From assembly GCA_030068075.1 (NCBI GenBank), contig CM057832.1, forward strand, positions 74,553,502 through 74,617,501: a stretch of DNA of 64,000 bases, given 5' to 3'. This DNA is from Paguma larvata (taxonomy: Eukaryota; Chordata; Mammalia; Carnivora; Viverridae). Each line of letters opens with the position of its first letter. Within the stretch, counting starts at the first letter, position 1. The position numbers were made by a program, and so were the translations under genes. Positions 58,531 to 64,000 of the stretch are shown here, piece after piece. The notes beneath the pieces are model-generated. The model did no database searches and was not told the origin of the DNA. It saw nothing but the letters and a program-made list of their open reading frames with translations.

Positions 58531-58689
58531 TTACCCACCAAAACATTCCTCCCTGGACGGGTTCTAATTTGCACGGTCCCAGACCACCTCGCTTTTGGTT
58601 CTCTTCTGTCCTTTTTTTATTTGTTTTCCCTCCTGGCCATCCTGTTCTTTTCAGTTTGGTGGTGGTACCAGGTGTTATCTAGGATGCTT

Positions 58690-58880
58690 GAAGGAGAGCA
58701 GAAGCTCTGGCTTCTAGAATCAGCCCCGCCCCTCGCAAGCCAAGTGGTCAGACAAGGCTCTTGGGCTCTGCACCCCATCTAAAGAGGAGATAACAATCCC
58801 TGCCCTATTTCTGGAGGCAACTGCGGGGGCCAAACGAGGTAAGATGTGTCAGCTGTCAAGCTCTGTGCACTTTCAGGGAG
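58690..58880 (+). repeat. MIR
   Basis: gcagaagctctggcttctag, then ccccatctaaagaggagata and gggccaaacgaggtaagatg, follows MIR order. Confidence 0.6.
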
Positions 58881-59640
58881 CTGCTGAGACATCCCACGAT
58901 CTTTATTTGCATTCAGAAACACCTGCACCTTCAATGGCCTTTCTCGTCACCACGCTGAGGTCATTTTGAAGAGTAAAGTTCTTAAGGTGAGTCCGAGATT
59001 TCCAAACATTGGCTGGAAAGAGGTCAGCGTGTTCACAAGGGAAGAACATTCGAGCAGCTGTACTTTGGAGTCTCTCTCAACCCTGAACGGTACTACCCTG
59101 GACAGGCTGGTAGAGCTAATTCATTGAATAAGAAATTCCTACAGTGGACTAGGCTACAGACTTGGAGAAGAGGCTACAGCTGGTCGACTACTTGGACCCG
59201 GGAACCCTCTTCCCAGAAGGCTTCTCCTCCACCCAGCCCTTCTCCGTGGCCCAAGCAGCTCCCTCAGGACAATCGGCCACCTCCTCTAAGGTCCAGGGCC
59301 CTCTGGTGGCCTGAAGACTGGGCTTTCATGGAGCAAGGCTGACTTTAAGGAACATCAGGAGTTCTATTCAAAAACTCAGACTGGCCCTTCTTCTTCAAGC
59401 ACTCGCCTACTGCATTGTTGAAGTAGGTGTAAATATATACTGTGATCTACCAGAGAGACTAAGACACAGGCCTTGACCTCTGCGCTCTGGTCCAGGGACT
59501 AAATAAGCACACCACTCAACTCTACCTCGAGGCACAACACAGCAAGTGCCAAGAAGCATTCCAAGTGCTCAGAACTTTTGTATTAAAGTCAAGGCTAAAA
59601 GAGAATTAATTCAGGCAGGAGCATCAAGAAATGGTATTTA
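58881..59640. other. Unique sequence with an open Pro/Ser-rich stretch
   Basis: No repeat recognised. One plus-strand frame is open from 59153 to 59311 (53 codons, stop at 59312-59314). It reads like ordinary protein (LQLVDYLDPGTLFPEGFSS) but has no ATG. A second, overlapping frame (59124-59342, 72 codons) starts with ATG but is low in information. Neither can be called a gene. Confidence 0.35.
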
Positions 59641-59858
59641 GGGGCACCTGGGTGGCTCAGTCGGTTAAGCGTCCGACTTTGGCTCAGGTCATGATCTCAC
59701 AGTTCGTGAGTTCGAGCCCCGCGTCGGGCTCCATTCTGACAGCTCAGAGCCTGGAGCCTGCTTCGGATTCTGTGTCTCCCTCTCTCTCTCTGACCCTCCC
59801 CCACTCATGCTCTGTCTCTCTCTCTCTCTAAAAAATAAACATTATAAATAAAAAAAAA
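59641..59858 (+). mobile_element. CAN-SINE, complete and young
   Basis: The best-preserved SINE here: full head, body, CT segment and A-rich tail with aaaaaataaacatt. A perfect 15-bp target duplication aagaaatggtattta lies at 59626-59640 and 59859-59873. CpGs in the head survive (gttcgagccccgcgtcgg), which points to a recent insertion. Confidence 0.97.
59653..59719 (+). promoter_or_regulatory. Internal Pol III promoter of the young SINE (A and B boxes)
   Basis: A box tggctcagtcgg at 59653-59664 and B box agttcgagccc at 59709-59719 match tRNA-type Pol III promoter elements with normal spacing. They show the tRNA ancestry of the SINE. The locus is not a functional tRNA gene. Confidence 0.8.
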
Positions 59859-59894
59859 AAGAAATGGTATTTAAAAAATGGTGTTATTTTTAGG

Positions 59895-60018
59895 GGCACC
59901 TGGGTGGCTCAGTTGGTTTAGCATCTGCCTCTTGATTTTGGCTCCGGTCATGATCCCAAAGGTGGTGGGATCAAGCCCTGCATCAGGCTTCATGCTGAGC
60001 ATGGGGCCTGGTAAAGAT

Positions 60019-60053
<35 letters not shown>

Positions 60054-60099
60054 TCCTTTCCCCTGCTCGCACTCACTCTCTCGCTCTCTCTAAAAAAAA
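59895..60099 (+). mobile_element. CAN-SINE of a second subfamily
   Basis: Head ggggcacctgggtggctcag, then the variant body with gtggtgggatcaagccctgc and catgctgagcatggggcctg, a (TC)n tract at about 60022-60051 and an A-run tail. It lies within 25 bases of the preceding SINE. The target duplication is unclear. Confidence 0.93.
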
Positions 60100-60133
60100 T
60101 GACAATATCTTTTAAAAGATAGTATCATTTTTA

Positions 60134-60599
60134 TAAGTGAAAATGCTGGGAGAAACAGCATAAACGAAGGTTTAGGCTGGGGAAGCAGGGTCGGATTTAA
60201 GGCAGGGAAGCTAATACAAGCTACCTGAACAGAGAACAGGTGGACGATGGGGAGGCTGGGGTCACAGGTGAGGGCGTTGGGTGTCAGGCTCTTGTTTTCC
60301 CATACCCACGGCAGCAACAGTCCCTTTCTTCCACCTCCCTGTCCCTTCAGAAGCTCGGTGTTCATTACCCCCTCTTACCTCCCTCCTTCTGTCACCAAAA
60401 CTGCTATCAGGGCGAGATCTGATATAGATGATTTATGGCACGGGAAGAATTGAAGGCAGACTAATACTTCATTTTAAACCTTGGCTCAATTATAGAGCAA
60501 AAGGCTATTGTTTCCTAGCAAAGGAATTCCAAGAACCAAGATGAAGAGACAGCATCTCCCTCAGTCGACTGAAAGCCAGTGAGACTAAAGGAATATCGG
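60134..60599. other. Unique intergenic sequence
   Basis: No repeat family or gene recognised. Confidence 0.4.
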
Positions 60600-60750
60600 A
60601 ATTCTGGCCCCAGTTACGTGATTTATTTGTCGTACCGGCAGGCCGTCTCACCTCCCTTCACTTCAGTATCCTTGTAACAAAATCCTGTCATGCCTACATC
60701 CCGCGCTGTTGTAAGGCTCATAAAACAATGCACATAAAGACAAAATACCC
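60600..60750 (+). repeat. MIR
   Basis: cacttcagtatccttgtaac and gcgctgttgtaaggctcata, with an acgtgatttatttg block before them, follow the MIR core. Confidence 0.72.
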
Positions 60751-61029
60751 TGACTACAAGGATGCTCACCCTCCCTCCCCCACCAGAATCTCAAGCTGCT
60801 CACGGGCACCCTGGTGACTATCCCATCACGGAGCTAACGGCTCAGACAGGGAGCTACACAACCTTTAGGACATTCTTCCTCTGGCTTAACCAAGGATTTC
60901 CCAAATGCACAGGACTCTGGCCTGGGCTGGCCCAATGTAGGCCACTGGCGCTGGGGCACTTGAGGAGGGATGATACGACAGATAACACACTTGGATCTTA
61001 ACCTCTCACAGACTGCTGAGTCTGGGAGC
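60751..61029. other. Unique spacer
   Basis: No repeat or gene recognised. Confidence 0.4.
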
Positions 61030-61152
61030 ATGTCATCCAAGCCAGGGACAAAGGAGACCTGAGTTCAGATCCTGACCTGCTTTCTGTTCCCAGCTGTAAC
61101 CTGGCCTATTCATGGAAACTCGGATCGTCACTCTGCCTCTTTGAACACAATT
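61030..61152 (+). repeat. MIR, 5' part
   Basis: gagttcagatcctgacctgc, then cagctgtaacctggcc and ctctgcctctttgaacacaa, gives the MIR head and start of the core, broken off by a SINE. Confidence 0.65.
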
Positions 61153-61154
61153 TC

Positions 61155-61384
61155 TTTTTTTTTCCTTCTTTTGAAGTTTTATTTATTTATTTGTTTGTTT
61201 GTTTATTTATTTAGAGAAAGGGAGAATCAGTAGGGGCGGGGCAGTGAGAGAGGAGGACAGACTATCCAAAGCGGGCCACACATTGTCAGCACAGAGGCCA
61301 ATGCAGGACTCGAACTTACAAACCGTGAGATCACGACCTGAGCCAAAGTCGGACTCTTAAGCGACTGAGCCACCCAGGTGCCCC
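61155..61384 (-). mobile_element. CAN-SINE splitting a MIR
   Basis: A T-rich end with ttta/gttt units (expanded tail), body, and head end gagccacccaggtgcccc. Flanks tttgaacacaattt (61140-61153) and cctgaacatgatgt (61383-61396) look like a diverged target duplication. Confidence 0.94.
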
Positions 61385-61500
61385 TGAACATGATGTCTCC
61401 TGTGAAGTAGAAATGATACCACCTGTCTTAGCCACCTCGCAAGCCTCAGGTGCATTTCACAAAAGCACACTCTGATTAGCATTTGCAATTCTGACAGAAG
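61385..61500 (+). repeat. MIR, 3' part
   Basis: gtgaagtagaaatgatacca, then cctgtcttagccacctcgca, continues the MIR core begun before the SINE. Confidence 0.6.
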
Positions 61501-61514
61501 AGCCTTTGGAAGGT

Positions 61515-61818
61515 CTCTGACGTGTGGGGCTTCCTCCGAGGTCTGTCTCAAATGCTGTCTCCTTGATGACATCTTCCCCAGTCCTCTGGGCACAGTTCCT
61601 TTCCATCCCGTGCGCTCTCCGAGTACTTCAGCCCTTCCTCTGACACACGGCACGCCATCCTCTCATTAATCGCATGTGCGTGCCCCCCCCCGCCGAGGTC
61701 TTTGCAGGTCAGGAGTCCTACATTTTTCCCCTTCCATTTCCACTTCACCTGGAAGCCCCCCGGCCTGGCACGGGGCGCTTGCACAGGAAATACTTGGATG
61801 AGTGAAAGCGTCCTCAGA
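61515..61818 (+). mobile_element. L2 LINE 3' end
   Basis: tccttgatgacatcttcccc, ctttgcaggtcaggagtcct and ggcctggcacggggcgcttg, then aaatacttggatgagtgaaa, follow the L2 terminus in sense. A C9 run near 61684-61692 lies inside. The 137-codon minus-strand frame at 61548-61961 is mostly antisense L2. Confidence 0.7.
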
Positions 61819-62911
61819 CAGTGGTTTTGTTCTGGACTTCCTTTCTGCCTGTAGGACACCCCGGGCTTGGACACAGGACACTTTTTAGATGCTTGGTAGA
61901 AACTGGGCTTGGAGCACCAAGAGGTAAATACAGGAAGCTTAGGAGAGGATAAAAAAGTCAAGTCCAGGTGAGCTACTTCTAATATTCAGTCTTTGTCCTG
62001 AGGGCTCTAAGGCAAAGATGTCCTTACACCTCTCTTTTCTCTATCTTAGAAACTGTGTCCCCAAAATATTTCTAAGTGAAACGCTGGCATTAGAAATTAG
62101 ACCACGTGGTCATATTGACGGGTCGGCGGCTGAAGTGCCAATGAATTACTCAATGGTACCACAATCTTGCTTGGCTCGGGTTCCATTAAACACACAATAC
62201 TCTACCCACAAATGCCAAGAGACGGAAATGAGATACTTTCATTGTAAAGCAGAGGAATGTGAAGCAGCTAAACCAAAACTCTTGCTCAAGAGTTTCAGCC
62301 CCCTCCTTCGACCTGATCTCAAGATGGAATGTGGTCCAGTATTGAAAACGGAACAATTTGACAGTGTTCGCTTCCAAAGCATGAAACATGCAAAAATGTA
62401 GTCTGGAGGATGTGGAGCCGGGCTGCCAAGAAGATTCACCAGCCATTCTTGGGCACTTTACAAGGGGAAGTATTACTGAGCTGGGCAAAGTCCCAGTAAT
62501 ATTAATGTCCCTTGCTCCATTGCTTTTTGCAGTGAGAAGAACGGGCCGTAATAGTTTGTAATGGACAACGTCGTGTCTACAGACTTGCTTTATTAAGGAG
62601 GAAATGATCACTGATGTGTCTCTGCACGTAATAAAGCACTTATAACCAAAAACCACCAAGGCAAACAGAATATTAAAAATGATTCTCAATGCTATAGCGA
62701 GTTAAAACAAATTGATATCTGTGCCTCTGGTTGGGTTGCTGTTCTTTGTAATAAAATTGTCTCCTAAGAGGAATGTATGTTGTTTGAGGTTAGGAAGACA
62801 TGCCTCTCAGCTAATGTTCAACAAAGCGGAATTCCTTTTACCGTGTGCAATTGCTATATTTCAAGAAACCATTTACAGCACCGTTATAGACAGGGGAGGC
62901 TTCCATTATGA
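61819..62911. other. Unique sequence holding the longest open frames of the window
   Basis: No repeat recognised. A 167-codon minus-strand frame (62186-62689) and a 127-codon plus-strand frame (62018-62401) overlap. The minus frame has a hydrophobic N-terminus (IFNILFALVVFGYKCF) but no domain, and the sequence does not resemble a known family. Most likely chance frames. Confidence 0.4.
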
Positions 62912-63125
62912 AGCACGTATACAATGCTAACTTATTAGATATGTCTCATTTAATCCCCCCAACAACCTTCTTATTGGAAACTATTATGATGTTCATGTTA
63001 TTAATGAGTAAAATTGGGGTTGAGAGACTGTGTACCTGCCTCAATGCCACACAACTAGCAAATAGAGAAACTAACTTTCTAACTCAGGTCCAACAAACTC
63101 CAAAGTCTGCCATTCCCATTTTATG
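62912..63125 (-). repeat. MIR, antisense
   Basis: tcatttaatccccccaacaa, then gagtaaaattggggttgaga and ctcaatgccacacaactagc, is antisense MIR. Confidence 0.82.
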
Positions 63126-63245
63126 AACCGAGACACTGAGTCTGACAGAGGTTAATACCTAGACCACAGCTGGTCGTACTGCAAAGCTGAGATGCCCAAG
63201 TAGGTGCATCGGACTCCAAAGTCAACCTCTTTTCCTGTTATGTGT
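63126..63245 (-). repeat. Second MIR-like fragment, antisense
   Basis: aaccgagacactgagtctga, then gttaatacctagaccaca and gactccaaagtcaacctctt, repeats the antisense MIR head directly after the first MIR. Confidence 0.5.
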
Positions 63246-63664
63246 CCCCGTTGTCTTTGGAATTTATTTGCCTGTCTTTCTGAAGACCCTTTAAGTGAGC
63301 AGATTCAGGTTGGAAACTCAGCTTTCTCCAAAGCTCAGCCTCTTTGGGTATTTCATGCCCCATAAGCAGCTCAGTAGCTCCTAAGGAAGAGGGTCTCTGT
63401 CATTCTCAGAGTCATGCAGTTGTGCCTGTCTGGGGTCAAAGGCCTTGCTGTCTCCAAACGTTAGAGAGACAGCTTGAGTAAGTCTACAAAGCCGTGGGAA
63501 CCTTAGCAGAGGCACTGATGTCCCCAAGTCTGTGATTTACCCTTAGAGTGTTCTTGACCTTCTCCCATGTATTGAATGAATGTGTTTTGGCAGCTTACCC
63601 TGAGCCAGTAGCAGGGCAGGCTTTAGGGACACAAAATGGATGGCTATGGTCCCTTCCCTTAAGT
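63246..63664. other. Unique intergenic sequence
   Basis: No repeat or gene recognised. Confidence 0.4.
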
Positions 63665-63850
63665 ATGAAAATAACAGCCAACAATTTGGTGAGCATTTAG
63701 TATGTGCTAGAAGTCCTCCCAGGGCTGCGCATGCATGAAGTCATTCAATCCTCACCTACCTCATGAGCAGTACACCTAATGGTCCCGTTTTACAGGTAAG
63801 ACCATTGAGGTATAAGTTCCCCACTGCCTAGTATGGGACACACACAACTA
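63665..63850 (-). repeat. MIR, antisense
   Basis: gagcatttagtatgtgctag, gtcattcaatcctcacctac and ggtcccgttttacaggtaag follow antisense MIR. Confidence 0.82.
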
Positions 63851-64000
63851 GATAAATCTCATCAATTCAGTGTATTAAATGCTGAGCCTGAGGTCATGCA
63901 AGATCACGTGGACTCTTTGCCCAGCCTGGGAGTTAGGAAAGGCTTCCCTGAGACCAAAGAATGGGTTGGAATTAGCCAGTGCATAGGTGAGGCAAGAACA

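Noticed and set aside
59641..59720. tRNA gene
   Set aside because: A and B boxes are present, but the sequence continues into a SINE body with an A-rich tail and target duplications. The same applies to all SINE heads in the window.
61548..61961. 137-codon minus-strand frame as a gene
   Set aside because: It is mostly antisense to an L2 3' end and shows no domain.

Overview
The window is mammalian nuclear DNA from a carnivore, most likely a felid or close feliform. The evidence is about 26 tRNA-derived CAN-SINE insertions of the felid type (head near ggtggctcagtcggttaag, CT-rich tail, AATAAA-like A-rich end) and carnivore L1 3' ends of several ages. No protein-coding gene, rRNA, functional tRNA or CRISPR array could be supported. 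It reads as an intergenic (or deep intronic) block of stacked transposable-element insertions separated by unique sequence.

Layout. 0-10.6 kb: SINEs, a solo MLT1-type LTR (3.3 kb), a 5'-inverted L1 (5.7-6.9 kb), old antisense L1 and two ancient unnamed repeats. 10.7-13.25 kb: a long decayed L2 LINE on the minus strand that still shows reverse-transcriptase homology. 13.6-18.1 kb: a tetranucleotide microsatellite, an LTR-like ancient repeat split by a SINE, MIRs, and a young L1 3' end with a SINE inserted into its target duplication. 18.1-22 kb: mostly unique. 22.1-22.6 kb: a solo class II-like ERV LTR with a perfect 6-bp target duplication. 22.8-28 kb: L2, L1, an antisense MLT1-type LTR and a second long L2 on the plus strand. 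28-38 kb: SINEs, L1 fragments in both orientations and a probable SINE dimer. 38-48 kb: largely unique sequence with MIR and L2 remnants. 48.5-50.9 kb: a hypervariable cluster of SINE- and L1-associated microsatellites. 51.8-54.5 kb: a three-layer nest (old antisense L1, younger sense L1, SINE) followed by a probable processed retrocopy end. 54.5-57.5 kb: about 3 kb with no recognisable interspersed repeat and a short CpG-dense core at 56.8-57.1 kb, the best candidate for a regulatory element. 57.5-64 kb: SINEs, MIRs, L2 and unique sequence.

There is no gene set working together and no undescribed multi-gene system was found. What can be read is an insertion history: target duplications and nesting order give relative ages for many elements. 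Family names come from recalled consensus features, not a database search. Boundaries without a target duplication are good to about 10-30 bases.
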